DNA of 50,995 bases. Source: Oscillospiraceae bacterium. GTDB lineage: Bacteria; Bacillota; Clostridia; Oscillospirales; Acutalibacteraceae. The DNA lies in assembly GCA_015065505.1 (NCBI GenBank), contig SVQE01000011.1, positions 1 through 50,995 on the forward strand. The letters are read 5' to 3'. Positions 1 to 12,111 of this stretch are shown piece after piece. The translations under genes were made by a program, and so were the position numbers. Numbering within the stretch: the first letter of the stretch is position 1; the number at the start of each line of letters is the position of its first letter. The notes under the pieces are model-generated. The model worked only from the letters and a program-made list of their open reading frames with translations. It did no database searches and was not told the origin of the DNA.

Positions 1-19
1 GAATGAAACGAACTCTTCT

Positions 20-48
20 CTGCGGTGCGTCCGGGGGTCGCACCCTAC
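20..48 (-). repeat. GTAGGG-family palindrome (GGTGCG...CGCACC followed by CTAC)
   Basis: Reverse complement reads GTAGGGTGCGACCCCCGGACGCACCG, same layout as other GTAGGG palindromes in the window. Confidence 0.6.
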
Positions 49-57
49 AACTTGATT

Positions 58-119
58 AATTGTCCGAGCGCAGCGAGTAACCTCAACTCTTCACTCTTCA
101 CTCTTCACTCTTCACTCAA
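58..119. repeat. Intergenic composite repeat: core AATTGTCCGAGCGCAGCGAGTAACC plus heptamer array (TTCACTC)n
   Basis: Core recurs near 3990-4012, 14876-14904 and 42294-42318; array has 7-bp period. Confidence 0.85.
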
Positions 120-193
120 CTAACCACGCACCACGATTGTTTGCCGAAACAAATTATATAATAGCCGTGCGCAGCACCTGAAATTCGTAATTG

Positions 194-222
194 AAAAAAA
201 CGGCTCAACGAGCCGTTTTTTT
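194..222 (-). terminator. Rho-independent terminator downstream of galE
   Basis: AAAAAAACGGCTC-AAC-GAGCCGTTTTTTT. Confidence 0.85.
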
Positions 223-232
223 AATTATGTTA

Positions 233-1249
233 TTAGTCGGGATAACCGTTGGGGTTTGTGCTCTGCCAGCGCCAGGAGTCCTCGCACATTTCTTCAATGC
301 CTCTTTCAGCCTTCCAGCCAAGCTCTTCGAGAGCTTTTGCAGGGTTGCTGTAGCAGGTTGCTATATCGCCTGCACGTCGGGGCTTGATAGAGTAGGGAAT
401 TTTAACTCCGCTTGCCTTTTCAAAAGCCTTAACAACATCAAGCACGCTGTAGCCGATGCCTGTTCCGAGGTTATAGATGAATAAGCCGTTTTCATCGCTT
501 ACCTTTTCAACTGCCTTAACATGACCGAGTGCAAGGTCAACAACATGAATGTAATCGCGAACGCCCGTTCCGTCGGGTGTGTCGTAATCGTCGCCAAATA
601 CGCCGAGCTCAGCGCGCTTGCCGATTGCAACCTGTGTGATATAGGGCATAAGGTTATTCGGAATTCCGTTGGGGTCCTCGCCCATAGTTCCGCTCTTGTG
701 AGCGCCGATGGGGTTGAAGTATCTGAGCAGGCAGATTGACCATTCTGAATCACTTGCATATAAATCCTTGAGTATGCACTCAATCATATACTTTGTTCTG
801 CCGTAGGGATTGGTTACTCCGCCAACCTCCATATCCTCTGTAAGAGGGGATATATTATTCATTCCGTAAACTGTTGCAGAAGAAGAGAAAACAATCTTCT
901 TGCAGCCGTTCTTTCTCATAACATCAAGAAGAACAAGAGTTCCGTTTACATTGTTATCAAAGTATTCAAGCGGCTTTTCGCAGCTTTCGCCAACTGCCTT
1001 GAGTCCTGCGAAATGAATGCAGCTTTCAATCTTTTCGTTATCAAAAATATTCTGAAGTCCTTTTGCGTCTCTGATATCGCATTCATAAAACGGAAAATCT
1101 CTGCCAACAAGAGCTTTGATTCTGTCGTATGAAGATTTTTTGCAGTTATAAAGATTGTCTGCAACAACAACCTCATATCCTGCATTCATAAGCTCAACGC
1201 AGGTGTGTGAGCCAATGTATCCGAGTCCGCCTGTTACTAAAATTGCCAT
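233..1249 (-). CDS. galE: UDP-glucose 4-epimerase
   Basis: [20 protein letters not shown] Rossmann motif, YGRTKYMIE (YxxxK), 338 aa, typical SDR GalE. Confidence 0.97.
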   Translation of the reverse strand: MAILVTGGLGYIGSHTCVELMNAGYEVVVADNLYNCKKSSYDRIKALVGRDFPFYECDIRDAKGLQNIFDNEKIESCIHFAGLKAVGESCEKPLEYFDNNVNGTLVLLDVMRKNGCKKIVFSSSATVYGMNNISPLTEDMEVGGVTNPYGRTKYMIECILKDLYASDSEWSICLLRYFNPIGAHKSGTMGEDPNGIPNNLMPYITQVAIGKRAELGVFGDDYDTPDGTGVRDYIHVVDLALGHVKAVEKVSDENGLFIYNLGTGIGYSVLDVVKAFEKASGVKIPYSIKPRRAGDIATCYSNPAKALEELGWKAERGIEEMCEDSWRWQSTNPNGYPD

Positions 1250-1331
1250 ATTGTTTCTCCTTATATAATCGGGTGTGGGCAGCGCCCACTCGTAATTCGT
1301 AATTATTAATTATTAAAATCGCGCCGCGATT

Positions 1332-2771
1332 TTAATATGCCTTTCCCCAATAAAGCATATGCTTTGCAGGCTTTCCGCAGCATACGCATTTATCGCTGAG
1401 CTGTTCCTGTTCAAACGGAATGCAGCGTGAGCCAACGCCGGTTATTTCCTTAACCTTGTCTTCGCATTCCTCGTTGCCGCACCACATTGCTTTAACGAAG
1501 CCGTCGCCGTTTTCTTCAAGCTGACGGGTGATATCATCAAGGTTTTGAGCAATATATGTTCTGCGCTCTCTGTTTTCAAGTGCATTCTGATAAATGCCCT
1601 CTTTAACTTCCTCGAGCTTCCTGATAATCTCTTCTTCAATATTATCAAGCGAAACAAAGGTTTTTTCTCTGTTATGGCGTGTTACAAGCACGCACTGATT
1701 GTTTTCAATATCCTTCGGTCCGATTTCAACACGAACTGGAACACCCTTCATTTCGTATTCTGCAAACTTCCATCCGGGTGAATTATCGCTGTCATCAATC
1801 TTAGCTCTGCAAACCTTTGCAAGTCTTTCTTTAAGCTCGTTTGCCTTATCAAGTACGCCTTCCTTATGCTGTGCAATCGGAACAACGATTGCCTGAATCG
1901 GTGCAACAGCAGGGGGAAGAACAAGTCCGTTGTCATCGCCGTGAGTCATTATGATTGCGCCGATAAGTCTTGTTGTCATACCCCATGATGTCTGGTGAGG
2001 ATAAGTGAGCTGATTTTCCTTGTTTAAATACTGAATTTCAAATGCTCTTGCAAAGCCGTCGCCGAAATAGTGGCTTGTGCCTGCCTGAAGCGCCTTGCCG
2101 TCGTGCATAAGAGCTTCAATGCAATAGGTGCGCTCTGCGCCTGCAAACTTATCGCTTTCGGTTTTTTGTCCCTGAACAACGGGGATTGCAAGGCTTTCCT
2201 GACAGAATTTTGTGTAAACGCCGAGCATTCTTTCTGTTTCTTCAATAGCCTCCTCGGCAGTTGCGTGAAGGGTGTGACCCTCCTGCCATAAGAATTCTCT
2301 TGAACGAAGGAAGGGGCGTGTTGTTTTCTCCCAGCGAACAACGCTGACCCACTGGTTATAGAGCTTGGGCAAATCCCTGTGTGAGTGAACAACATTCTTG
2401 AAGTGCTCGCAGAAAAGAGTTTCCGAGGTGGGACGCACGCAGAGACGCTCCTCAAGCTTTTCGCTTCCGCCGTAGGTTACCCATGCGCATTCGGGAGCAA
2501 AGCCCTCAACATGGTCTTTTTCCTTCTGAAGAAGTGATTCGGGAATAAACATCGGCATACAAACATTTTCGTGCCCTGTTTCCTTAAACATTCCGTCGAG
2601 AATTCTCTGAATATTCTCCCAGATTGCATAGCCGTAGGGGCGTATAACCATACAGCCCTTAACGCTTGTATATTCTATGAGCTCTGCCTTTTTGCACACA
2701 TCGGTGTACCATTTTGCAAAGTCCTCATCCATTGATGTAATAGCATCAACCATTTTCTTTTGCTGTGCCAT
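1332..2771 (-). CDS. proS: Prolyl-tRNA synthetase, archaeal/eukaryotic-like short type
   Basis: 479 aa; class II aaRS motifs ([26 protein letters not shown]), C-terminal Cys-containing region; archaeal-type N-terminus. Confidence 0.95.
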   Translation of the reverse strand: MAQQKKMVDAITSMDEDFAKWYTDVCKKAELIEYTSVKGCMVIRPYGYAIWENIQRILDGMFKETGHENVCMPMFIPESLLQKEKDHVEGFAPECAWVTYGGSEKLEERLCVRPTSETLFCEHFKNVVHSHRDLPKLYNQWVSVVRWEKTTRPFLRSREFLWQEGHTLHATAEEAIEETERMLGVYTKFCQESLAIPVVQGQKTESDKFAGAERTYCIEALMHDGKALQAGTSHYFGDGFARAFEIQYLNKENQLTYPHQTSWGMTTRLIGAIIMTHGDDNGLVLPPAVAPIQAIVVPIAQHKEGVLDKANELKERLAKVCRAKIDDSDNSPGWKFAEYEMKGVPVRVEIGPKDIENNQCVLVTRHNREKTFVSLDNIEEEIIRKLEEVKEGIYQNALENRERRTYIAQNLDDITRQLEENGDGFVKAMWCGNEECEDKVKEITGVGSRCIPFEQEQLSDKCVCCGKPAKHMLYWGKAY

Positions 2772-2787
2772 AATTATCTCCTTTGAG

Positions 2788-2893
2788 TTTGGAGGGTGAG
2801 GAGTGGAGTGTGGAGTTTCGGTTACTCGCTGCGCTTAAACAATTAGTTTAGCAAAGCAACCTGAAACCTAATACCTAAAACCTAACACCTTAT
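2788..2893. repeat. Composite intergenic repeat: 7-bp-period array, core TTTCGGTTACTCGCTGCGCTTAAACAATT, second array (ACCTAAA-like)
   Basis: Period-7 blocks on both sides of the recurrent core. Confidence 0.75.
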
Positions 2894-3085
2894 CCAATTT
2901 TTTACTTCAAATATTATAAACCATTTATATTCATAAGTAAACCACTATTTTAATTTTGTATAATTTCAAACTATTTGTATAATCAAAAATTACAAATAGT
3001 ATAATTATTGTTGAACATTAACAATAATCAGTTAAAAACAAAACTATTATTTTACCTTTTTGCCCTAAAATTAATGTATTAATTA

Positions 3086-3113
3086 TTGCAAAATTATTTT
3101 TCGGTGCTATAAT
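3086..3113 (+). promoter_or_regulatory. Putative sigma-A promoter for ATP synthase operon (TTGCAA-16-TATAAT with TGn extension)
   Basis: TTGCAA 3086-3091, TGCTATAAT 3105-3113, upstream of atpB. Confidence 0.6.
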
Positions 3114-3148
3114 GAATTTTATATTTAAGCATTAAGGGAGGGAAAGCA

Positions 3149-3925
3149 ATGGTAGTTGCTCCTGTTTTAATGAAGCTTGATTTGCAAAAGGAGCTAACCG
3201 AAGCGCTTGAAATTAATGAAGTGTTCGGCTTCAACATCGGCAGCTTCAAGGTCAGCGTTGATGAATCAACGGTTGTTTCGTGGATAATTATCGCTGTTAT
3301 GACTCTTATTGCAATTTTGCTCACAAGAAATTTAAAGGTTCAGGGCGAAATAACAAAAAGGCAGGCGTTCCTTGAGCTTTGCTACGAGAAGAGTGAAAAC
3401 TTCTTCAAGGGCTTAATGGGCGAAAAGGTTCAGAAGTTTATTCCGTGGCTTATGAGTGTTGCGCTGTTTATCGGCATTTCAAACACCATAGGGCTGCTCG
3501 CGGAGCCGTTTAACTTCAAACCGCCCACTAAAAGTATGCAAATGACTGCCGCACTTGCGATAACGAGTATAATCATTGTTGAATATGCGGCGTATAAAGG
3601 CAAGGGAGTCGGCGGAAGGCTTAAGCAGTTTGCAAATCCGATAAACATTATGGAGGTTTTCACAAAACCGCTTTCGCTATGTATGCGACTTTTCGGAAAT
3701 GTTCTTGCAGCATTCACGATTATGGAACTTATTAAAATTGTTACAAGGCATATTTTTGTTCCGATTATCCCCGTTGCATTCAGTCTGTATTTTGATATAT
3801 TCGACGGACTTTTGCAGGCATATATCTTTGTTTTCTTAACCGCGCTTTATCTTGAAGAGGCAAGCGAACCCGTTAAGAAAAAGGATAAGAAGAAAAAGAA
3901 AAACAAAGCAGAACAAACAGCATAA
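3149..3925 (+). CDS. atpB: F1Fo-ATP synthase subunit a
   Basis: FTKPLSLCMRLFGNVLAAFTIMELI conserved motif; RBS GGGAGGG; first gene of atp operon. Confidence 0.95.
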   Translation: MVVAPVLMKLDLQKELTEALEINEVFGFNIGSFKVSVDESTVVSWIIIAVMTLIAILLTRNLKVQGEITKRQAFLELCYEKSENFFKGLMGEKVQKFIPWLMSVALFIGISNTIGLLAEPFNFKPPTKSMQMTAALAITSIIIVEYAAYKGKGVGGRLKQFANPINIMEVFTKPLSLCMRLFGNVLAAFTIMELIKIVTRHIFVPIIPVAFSLYFDIFDGLLQAYIFVFLTALYLEEASEPVKKKDKKKKKNKAEQTA

Positions 3926-3928
3926 TAA

Positions 3929-4045
3929 GTTGCGAGCTCCGAGTTGCGAGTTCCGGGTTTCGGGTCGCTTCGCTCCGATTAATAATTAATTGTTTGAGCG
4001 CAGCGAGTAACCAAAACTCCACTCTCAACTCTCCACTCTCAACAC
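3929..4045. repeat. Composite intergenic repeat between atpB and atpE: array-core-core'-array'
   Basis: GTTGCGAGCTCCGAGTTGCGAGTTCCGGGTTTCGG, then GTCGCTTCGCTCCGATT, then AATTGTTTGAGCGCAGCGAGTAACC, then ACTCCACTCTCAACTCTCCACTCTC. Confidence 0.85.
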
Positions 4046-4052
4046 TATATAA

Positions 4053-4286
<234 letters not shown>

Positions 4287-4367
4287 TTACAAACTGCAAT
4301 TACTAATTGAGGGCGGAAACCCGTACCCGAAAAAGCAAATACTAATTGAAAGAAGGATTATTGTCTT

Positions 4368-4850
4368 ATGATTAAATTTGACATTAATTTATTGTTCGGT
4401 TTTATTGATATCCTTGTTTTCTATCTGCTGATGAGGAAATTCCTTTTCGGCAGAATTAAAAAGGTTATCGATGCAAGAAAAGAACTTATAGATAATCAGC
4501 TCAAAGAGGCTGATAATAAAAATAAAGAGGCTGACGAAAAGCTTAAAAGCTACGAGGAAAAGCTCGCATCATATGAAGAGGAAGGCGAGCAGATTATTTC
4601 AGAAGCAAAGCAAAAGGCAAACGAGCAGGCAGAAAAAATTCTCGATGAAGCCAAAGCAGATGCTCAGCAGCTCAGAGAAAAGGCTCTTGATGAAATCGCT
4701 GCCGAAAGTGAAAAGGCAAGGCAGGAGGTTAAAGAGCAGATTGCTTCTCTTGCTGTTGAGGTTGCCGAAAAGGTTGTTAAAAACAGCGTAAGCGATGAAA
4801 TAAACTCCTCGGTTATAGATGAATTCTTAAGCGGTGATAAAGATGAGTAA
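4368..4850 (+). CDS. atpF: F1Fo-ATP synthase subunit b
   Basis: N-terminal TM helix then long charged coiled coil; position between atpE and alpha. Confidence 0.93.
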   Translation: MIKFDINLLFGFIDILVFYLLMRKFLFGRIKKVIDARKELIDNQLKEADNKNKEADEKLKSYEEKLASYEEEGEQIISEAKQKANEQAEKILDEAKADAQQLREKALDEIAAESEKARQEVKEQIASLAVEVAEKVVKNSVSDEINSSVIDEFLSGDKDE

Positions 4851-6597
4851 GAACAGTATTGCAAAAGCAAAGCTTATCTGTGTAACCCGTCCGAGCGAGG
4901 AACAGCTTAACGGCTTTAAAGAATTTGTCTGCAAGAAAACGGATTCTGCCGAGTGCGAGCTTGAAATCGTTTTTGATGATTCTATTATCGGCGGTTTCAT
5001 TATTGAAATCGGCGGCGTTCAGTACGACAGAAGCTTTAAAACCAAGCTTGCCGAAATCAAGGAAAAGGTAACCTCTGACACTCAGAACAGCACCGGCGCA
5101 AATGCTGATGAGATTATTTCAATCATCAGAGAAGATGTTGAAAAATTCGAGTTCGACAGCAACAGCGAGGAAATAGGAACTGTTGTTAGCGCGCGTGACG
5201 GTATTGCAGTTATCAGCGGACTTGAGCATGTTATGTACGGCGAAATCGTTATTTTCGAAAGCGGCGTAAAGGGCATGGTTCAGGATATAAAGGAAAACTC
5301 GGTCGGCTGCGTTCTTTTCGGTAATGAAGAGGATATTTCACAGGGCTCTAAGGTTAAAAGAAGCTACAGAAAAGCAGGCATACCCGTTGGCGACGCCTTC
5401 ATCGGAAGAATAGTAAACGCACTGGGCGAGCCAATAGACGGCAAGGGCAGAATTATTGCCGATGACTACCGCCTTGTTGAGCAGAGCGCACCTACGATTG
5501 TTGACAGAAAATCCGTTTCAAAACCGCTTGAAACAGGAATTCTTGCAATAGATTCAATGTTCCCGATAGGCAGGGGACAGCGTGAGCTTATTATCGGCGA
5601 CCGTCAGACAGGTAAAACCTCAATCGCCCTTGACACCATTCTTAATCAGAAGGGCAAGAACTGCATATGCATTTATAACGCAATCGGTCAGAAGGCTTCA
5701 ACCGTTGCAAAGCTTGTTGGCGACCTTGAAAAGCACGGCGCGCTCGAATATACAATAGTTGTTTGCTCAACTGCTGCCGACCCTGCGTCACTTCAGTATA
5801 TCTCACCGTATTCGGCAACTGCGCTTGCAGAATACTTCATGTATCGCGGTCAGGACTGCCTTATTGTTTATGATGATTTAAGCAAGCACGCCGTTGCATA
5901 CAGAGCAATTTCGCTTCTGCTTGAAAGACCTCCCGGACGAGAGGCATATCCAGGTGATGTTTTCTATCTTCATTCAAGACTACTTGAGCGTTCAAGCCGT
6001 CTTTCCGACGAGCTCGGCGGCGGCTCAATAACCGCACTTCCGATTATTGAAACTCAGGCAGGGGACGTTTCGGCGTATATTCCCACCAATGTTATTTCAA
6101 TTACCGACGGTCAGATATATCTTGAAGCAGATTTATTCTTTGCAGGTCAGAGACCTGCCGTAAATGTTGGTCTTTCGGTTTCGCGTGTTGGCGGTGCCGC
6201 ACAGACAAAGGCAATGAAAAAAGCCGCAGGCTCGCTTCGTGTTGACCTTGCACAGTTCAGGGAGATGGAAGTTTTCACACAGTTTTCATCTGACCTTGAC
6301 GACGAAACAAAGGCTCAGCTTGTTTACGGCAGCGGACTTATGGAGCTTCTTAAGCAGCCGCTCGGTAATCCGATGTCGCTTGCACATCAGGTTATAACCC
6401 TTGTTGCAGCAATCGGAAAAAGATTTGTTTCAGTTCCAAAGGGCAATCTCAAAAAATTTCAGGCAGAGCTCCTCAACTTCTTTGATGAAGAGCACGAGGA
6501 TATTGTTAAAGAGATTAACTTCAATAAAGTATTAGATGAAGAGCTTAAAGAAAAAATTCTTGAAGCTGTTGATGAATACAAGGTAAAAAATGATTAA
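4843..6597 (+). CDS. atpA: Fused F1 subunit delta (C-terminal domain only) and alpha subunit
   Basis: N-terminal ~75 aa [20 protein letters not shown]...[38 protein letters not shown] resembles AtpH C-terminus; from [16 protein letters not shown] onward is full AtpA with GDRQTGKTS Walker A. ATG 4843 overlaps atpF stop (ATGAGTAA). Confidence 0.93.
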   Translation: MSKNSIAKAKLICVTRPSEEQLNGFKEFVCKKTDSAECELEIVFDDSIIGGFIIEIGGVQYDRSFKTKLAEIKEKVTSDTQNSTGANADEIISIIREDVEKFEFDSNSEEIGTVVSARDGIAVISGLEHVMYGEIVIFESGVKGMVQDIKENSVGCVLFGNEEDISQGSKVKRSYRKAGIPVGDAFIGRIVNALGEPIDGKGRIIADDYRLVEQSAPTIVDRKSVSKPLETGILAIDSMFPIGRGQRELIIGDRQTGKTSIALDTILNQKGKNCICIYNAIGQKASTVAKLVGDLEKHGALEYTIVVCSTAADPASLQYISPYSATALAEYFMYRGQDCLIVYDDLSKHAVAYRAISLLLERPPGREAYPGDVFYLHSRLLERSSRLSDELGGGSITALPIIETQAGDVSAYIPTNVISITDGQIYLEADLFFAGQRPAVNVGLSVSRVGGAAQTKAMKKAAGSLRVDLAQFREMEVFTQFSSDLDDETKAQLVYGSGLMELLKQPLGNPMSLAHQVITLVAAIGKRFVSVPKGNLKKFQAELLNFFDEEHEDIVKEINFNKVLDEELKEKILEAVDEYKVKND

Positions 6598-6608
6598 AGG
6601 CTGAATTT

Positions 6609-7502
6609 ATGGCTAATGCAAGAGAAATTCAGGGCAGAATGAAGTCTATTAAAGACACGATGAAGATAACAAACGCTATGTATATGGTGTCCTCATCGAA
6701 GCTTCAGAAAGCCAGAAGAGAATTAAAAAACACAGAGCCGTATTTTAATATGATTCAGGATTCGCTTGCAAAGCTTCTTGAGGAAGCGCCCGAGGCTGGC
6801 GGTGATTATTTCAATCAGCGCGAAGACAGAAAGGGCAGCGAGCGAATGGCAGGATATCTGGTTATCACTGCCGATAAGGGCTTGGCAGGCGCGTATAATC
6901 ACAATGTTATCAAGCTTGCCGAACACATTGCTCTCAACGAAGAGGCTGATATGCTTTTTGTTGTGGGTCAGCTCGGAAGGCACTATTTTGAGAAAAAGGA
7001 TATCCCGATTGATATCAGCTTTAATTACACGGCTCAGAATCCTTCAATGAACAGGGCAAGGCATATTGCAAACAGATTAATAGAGCTGTTCCTTGACGGA
7101 AAAATAGACGATTTATATGTTATCTACACAAAAACCGTTAATTCAATGACTGTTCAGGCTGTCAGCAGGAAGATTCTTCCGCTCAGAGCCGAAAAGATTA
7201 CACCCGTTGAGAATGAGCTTGTTGACCACTATGAGGGCGCGGCGTTCATTCCCGATGCAAACACGGTTTTTGAACAGATAGTTCCCGATTATATTGCGGG
7301 ATTTATATACGGCGCACTTGTTGAATCTTATTGCAGCGAGCACAATTCAAGAATGCTCGCAATGCAGAATGCAACCGACAGCGCTCAGAAAATGCTCAAA
7401 GAGCTTAGCATTAAGTATAACAGAGCAAGGCAGGCGGCTATTACTCAGGAGATAACCGAGGTAATCAGCGGTGCAAGATTCAAAGCGGATAACAGTATAT
7501 AG
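6609..7502 (+). CDS. atpG: F1Fo-ATP synthase subunit gamma
   Basis: MANAREIQGRMKSIKDTMKITNAMYMVSSSKL and C-terminal NRARQAAITQEITEVISGA motifs. Confidence 0.97.
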   Translation: MANAREIQGRMKSIKDTMKITNAMYMVSSSKLQKARRELKNTEPYFNMIQDSLAKLLEEAPEAGGDYFNQREDRKGSERMAGYLVITADKGLAGAYNHNVIKLAEHIALNEEADMLFVVGQLGRHYFEKKDIPIDISFNYTAQNPSMNRARHIANRLIELFLDGKIDDLYVIYTKTVNSMTVQAVSRKILPLRAEKITPVENELVDHYEGAAFIPDANTVFEQIVPDYIAGFIYGALVESYCSEHNSRMLAMQNATDSAQKMLKELSIKYNRARQAAITQEITEVISGARFKADNSI

Positions 7503-7535
7503 TTATAGTTGAAAATCAGAACTAAGAAGGTTTAG

Positions 7536-8921
<1,386 letters not shown>

Positions 8922-8931
8922 AAGAGCTTTT

Positions 8932-8994
8932 GCAGTGGTCAGTGGTCAGTGACCAGTGGTCAGTATGGGCGATTTGCGAACCGCCCGTATATAA
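8932..8994. repeat. Intergenic repeat between atpD and atpC: (AGTGGTC)n array plus GTAT-GGGCG...CGCCC-GTAT palindrome
   Basis: AGTGGTCAGTGGTCAGTGACCAGTGGTCAGTATGGGCGATTTGCGAACCGCCCGTAT. Confidence 0.85.
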
Positions 8995-9003
8995 GTGAGG
9001 TGA

Positions 9004-9423
9004 GTGAGCTTGAATACATTTAAACTGAAAATCATCGGTTCAAATAAAACCTTTTTCAACGGCGAATGTGCCTCGCTCACTTTGCCTATTGCAGACGGCG
9101 GACAGATGGGTTTTCTTGCACATCACGAAAACACCGTTGCCCCTCTTGATTCGGGCGAGATGATTATTAAAACCGCCGATAATGAAATAATCGAAGCGTT
9201 TGTTTCAGGCGGATTCATTGAGTTTTTTGATAATGCCGCCTATGTTGTTTGCATTTCGGTTGAAACGCCCGAAGAAATCGACTTAAAAAGAGCAGAAGAG
9301 GCAAGAACAAGAGCCGAGGAAGCGCTCAGGCAGAAGCATTCAATTTATGAATACTATCAATCGAAAAACGACCTCGCGCGAGCAATGGAAAGACTTAAAA
9401 TTAAAAACAGACACGAAATCTGA
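9004..9423 (+). CDS. atpC: F1Fo-ATP synthase subunit epsilon (GTG start)
   Basis: 139 aa, LPIADGGQMGFLAHHENTVAPL motif, last atp gene. Confidence 0.92.
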   Translation: MSLNTFKLKIIGSNKTFFNGECASLTLPIADGGQMGFLAHHENTVAPLDSGEMIIKTADNEIIEAFVSGGFIEFFDNAAYVVCISVETPEEIDLKRAEEARTRAEEALRQKHSIYEYYQSKNDLARAMERLKIKNRHEI

Positions 9424-9452
9424 AAAACCGCAAAATTTTTTGCGGTTTTTTT
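9424..9452 (+). terminator. Rho-independent terminator of atp operon
   Basis: AAAACCGCAAAATTTTTTGCGGTTTTTTT. Confidence 0.85.
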
Positions 9453-9533
9453 GCAATAAAGTGTGACAAAAAGGAGCGTTTAAGGGACATACATAGTGAA
9501 CGGCATAGAAATTATGATTTATCGCGCAGTCTG

Positions 9534-9584
9534 AATGACACAGGGGGACACACCGCCTGCGGAGGAATGTCCCCCTGTGTCATT
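9534..9584. repeat. REP-like palindrome (perfect 17-bp arms AATGACACAGGGGGACA/TGTCCCCCTGTGTCATT)
   Basis: Arms at 9534-9550 and 9568-9584, inner CCGC..GCGG. Confidence 0.8.
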
Positions 9585-9636
9585 GGAGACGCAATTCTAT
9601 CGGCGAACGAAATGGACGTTCCCTCTACAGCACACG

Positions 9637-9692
9637 GGGACGTTCCTCCACCGAACCATTCTTATTTGTTGCGCGTTCGGAGGTGCGTCCCC
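9637..9692. repeat. Second REP-like palindrome GGGGACG..CCTCC..CCGAAC / GTTCGG.AGG..CGTCCCC
   Basis: Imperfect inverted repeat with GGGGAC tips, adjacent to the first. Confidence 0.65.
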
Positions 9693-9772
9693 ATGGCGAA
9701 CGAATAGACGCAGCCTCTTTACTTCAGTTCCGGCAACTCAGCGACAAATCACAATTTGAAAGGAGAATAACT

Positions 9773-12055
9773 ATGAAGAGAAATATATCAAAACTTATTG
9801 CGCTGTTTACAGGCGTGATTATGCTGCTTTCCTGCGTCCCTGTGTTTGCTGCCCCTGCGTCGGGAAGCTGCGGTGATAATGTTAGCTTCACATATAATAA
9901 AGCAACGGGTGAGGTTGTTATCAGCGGAACGGGTGCAATGAAGGATTACAGCGTTCTCGAGGATGGTGCATATTATTCCGACTATTCACCGTTTTGTTTT
10001 TGCGATGACATTAAATCCGTTGTTATCGGCGAGGGCGTTACCTCGGTCGGCAACTGGAGCTTCGCAGGCTGTAAAAAGCTTGAAAGCGTTTCACTGCCGA
10101 GCACAATGAAAAGAATAGGCAAACGCGCATTTATCGGCTGTATTTCGATTAAGGAAATAGCTGTTCCCGAGAGAGTTGAAGAGATTAATGACTCTGCGTT
10201 TTATAACTGCGCAGCATTAACAGCTATTGATATCCCCGGTAGTGTTAAAACAATAGGCGACAACACTTTTTATCACTGCACGGCACTTAAAACTGTCAAT
10301 CTTGCCGAAGGTGTTGAAACTATCAGCGAATATGCATTTTCAGAGTGCCCGTTAATTGAAAGCATCGCGCTTCCTGAAAGTCTAAAGGAAATCGAGGGCT
10401 GTGCATTTTCGGATTGCACAAGTCTTAAGGGGTTAACAATTCCTAAAAATGTTGAGAAAATAGGCTATAATCAATACTATCATGTACCCATTGTTTTTAA
10501 CTGCCCGTCAATTACCACTCTTAAGGTTGACCCCGAAAACACGGCTTACGACAGTAGAAATAACTGCAACGCGATTATTGAGACCAAAAGCAATATCCTT
10601 ATAAACGGATGCTGCAACACTGTTATTCCCGATACGGTAACCGAAATATATTACAGAGCTTTCTGCGGCTGCACAAAGCTTAAGAGCATTGAGATTCCGA
10701 AAAGCGTTCAAAATATTGGTGGCGAGGTATTTATGGATTGCTCAAATCTCGAGCAGGTTAATCTTCCAAAGGGTTTAAAAGCAATCAGCTACGGATTATT
10801 TGAAAACTGCAAAAAGCTTAAAAGCATTGAAATCCCGAATACTGTTGAATTGATTAATGCGCGCGCATTTTTTGAATGCGATTCGTTCACATCTTTAACC
10901 ATCCCCGACAGTGTTACAAAAATTCATGCGGCAGTTTGGGGCTGTGATAAGCTTAAGAGTGTTAAATTATCAAAGAATTTAACCGAAATGAACCGTACTT
11001 TTAAGGATTGCACAAGTTTAAAGAAGATTGAAGTGCCCGGTAAGGTTGAAAAGGTTGAGGCGCTTTGCGAGGGCTGTACAGCGCTTGAAACTGTTAAAAT
11101 TCCCGCATCTGTTAAAAGCATAAGCTTCCATGCATTCAAGGGCTGCAAAAACCTTAAGGAATTCATTGTTGATAAGAACAATGAAAAATATTCTTCAAAG
11201 GACGGCGTTGTTTATACAAAGAATAAAACAATTCTTGTTTTGTATCCAAACGGCAAAAAGGCAACAACCTTCAAAATCCCGTCAAGCGTTAAAAAGATTA
11301 AGCAGTGGGCTTTCTGTGAAGGAGGAACAAACTTAAAGACTCTGATTATTCCGACGAGCGTCAAAACGATTGAATACTATGCATTCGGAAATAAAACAGG
11401 AATTAAATCCATTAAATATGAAGGCACTCTTATGCAGTGGCAGGCTATTGAGGTAGGAGCATACGACGCAGATTACGATTCTGAAGAAGGCGAATATATC
11501 GACGACAGAGCCTACGACAGCTATTATCTTTATGAAGAACCCCAGCCTTTCGACGCTGAGAGTTTTACTGACCCGTACGGACTTTTCAGCACCAAGGGCA
11601 GAGGTAACGACGCGCTTGATAAAATTCGTGTTTACTGCACAAATGCAATTCGTGAAGGCAAGCATGTTTACTATAAAAAGGATTCAAAATTAACAAAGCA
11701 TGCAACCTTCAAAGCAGCGGGAGAAAGGGAATACAAATGCTGCCATTGCAGCAAAAAAATAAAGGTAACCGTTTCAAAGCTCGGCACACCGAAGCTCGCA
11801 TCGGTTACTAAGGGCAGTAAATCCTTCACGGCAAAGTGGAACAAGGTAAGCTCTGTTGACGGCTATCAGATTCAGTACAGCACATCAAAGTCCTTCAAAA
11901 ATGCAAAGAAAAAGAGCACAAAGAATGCTTCATTAACCGTTAAGAATCTTAAAACAAACAAAAAGTATTATGTAAGAATCAGAGCATATAAGAAGATTAA
12001 CGGCAAAACTCAGTACAGCAAATGGAGCGACAGCAAATCAGTTACTACTAAATAA
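9773..12055 (+). CDS. Secreted BspA-like leucine-rich-repeat protein with C-terminal fibronectin type III domain
   Basis: Signal peptide (MKRNISKLIALFTGVIMLLSCVPVFA); many LRR_5-type repeats (CxxLKSIEIPxSVxxIGxxAFxxC); FN3-like end KLASVTKGSKSFTAKWNKV...YYVRIRAYKK. Start moved from ORF 9683 to ATG with AAGGAGAA RBS. Confidence 0.92.
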   Translation: MKRNISKLIALFTGVIMLLSCVPVFAAPASGSCGDNVSFTYNKATGEVVISGTGAMKDYSVLEDGAYYSDYSPFCFCDDIKSVVIGEGVTSVGNWSFAGCKKLESVSLPSTMKRIGKRAFIGCISIKEIAVPERVEEINDSAFYNCAALTAIDIPGSVKTIGDNTFYHCTALKTVNLAEGVETISEYAFSECPLIESIALPESLKEIEGCAFSDCTSLKGLTIPKNVEKIGYNQYYHVPIVFNCPSITTLKVDPENTAYDSRNNCNAIIETKSNILINGCCNTVIPDTVTEIYYRAFCGCTKLKSIEIPKSVQNIGGEVFMDCSNLEQVNLPKGLKAISYGLFENCKKLKSIEIPNTVELINARAFFECDSFTSLTIPDSVTKIHAAVWGCDKLKSVKLSKNLTEMNRTFKDCTSLKKIEVPGKVEKVEALCEGCTALETVKIPASVKSISFHAFKGCKNLKEFIVDKNNEKYSSKDGVVYTKNKTILVLYPNGKKATTFKIPSSVKKIKQWAFCEGGTNLKTLIIPTSVKTIEYYAFGNKTGIKSIKYEGTLMQWQAIEVGAYDADYDSEEGEYIDDRAYDSYYLYEEPQPFDAESFTDPYGLFSTKGRGNDALDKIRVYCTNAIREGKHVYYKKDSKLTKHATFKAAGEREYKCCHCSKKIKVTVSKLGTPKLASVTKGSKSFTAKWNKVSSVDGYQIQYSTSKSFKNAKKKSTKNASLTVKNLKTNKKYYVRIRAYKKINGKTQYSKWSDSKSVTTK

Positions 12056-12068
12056 CGACCGTAAATAA

Positions 12069-12111
12069 GAAAAAGAGGTTGTTTCACTTTTGTGAAGCAA
12101 CCTCTTTTTTT
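12069..12111. terminator. Bidirectional terminator between convergent genes
   Basis: AAAAAGAGGTTGTTTCAC-TTTT-GTGAAGCAACCTCTTTTTT. Confidence 0.88.

Noticed and set aside
191-484. ORF 97 aa with signal-peptide-like N-terminus ([24 protein letters not shown])
   Set aside because: Antisense to the 3' end of galE and starts in its terminator; shadow ORF.
2024-2455. 143-aa minus-strand ORF
   Set aside because: Out of frame inside proS; codon composition follows the proS frame.
2772-3085. T-box or other leader for proS
   Set aside because: No T-box AGGGTGGNACCGCG-like motif; region is AT-rich with repeats.
9535-9759. 74-aa ORF
   Set aside because: Made almost entirely of REP palindromes; no protein-like features.
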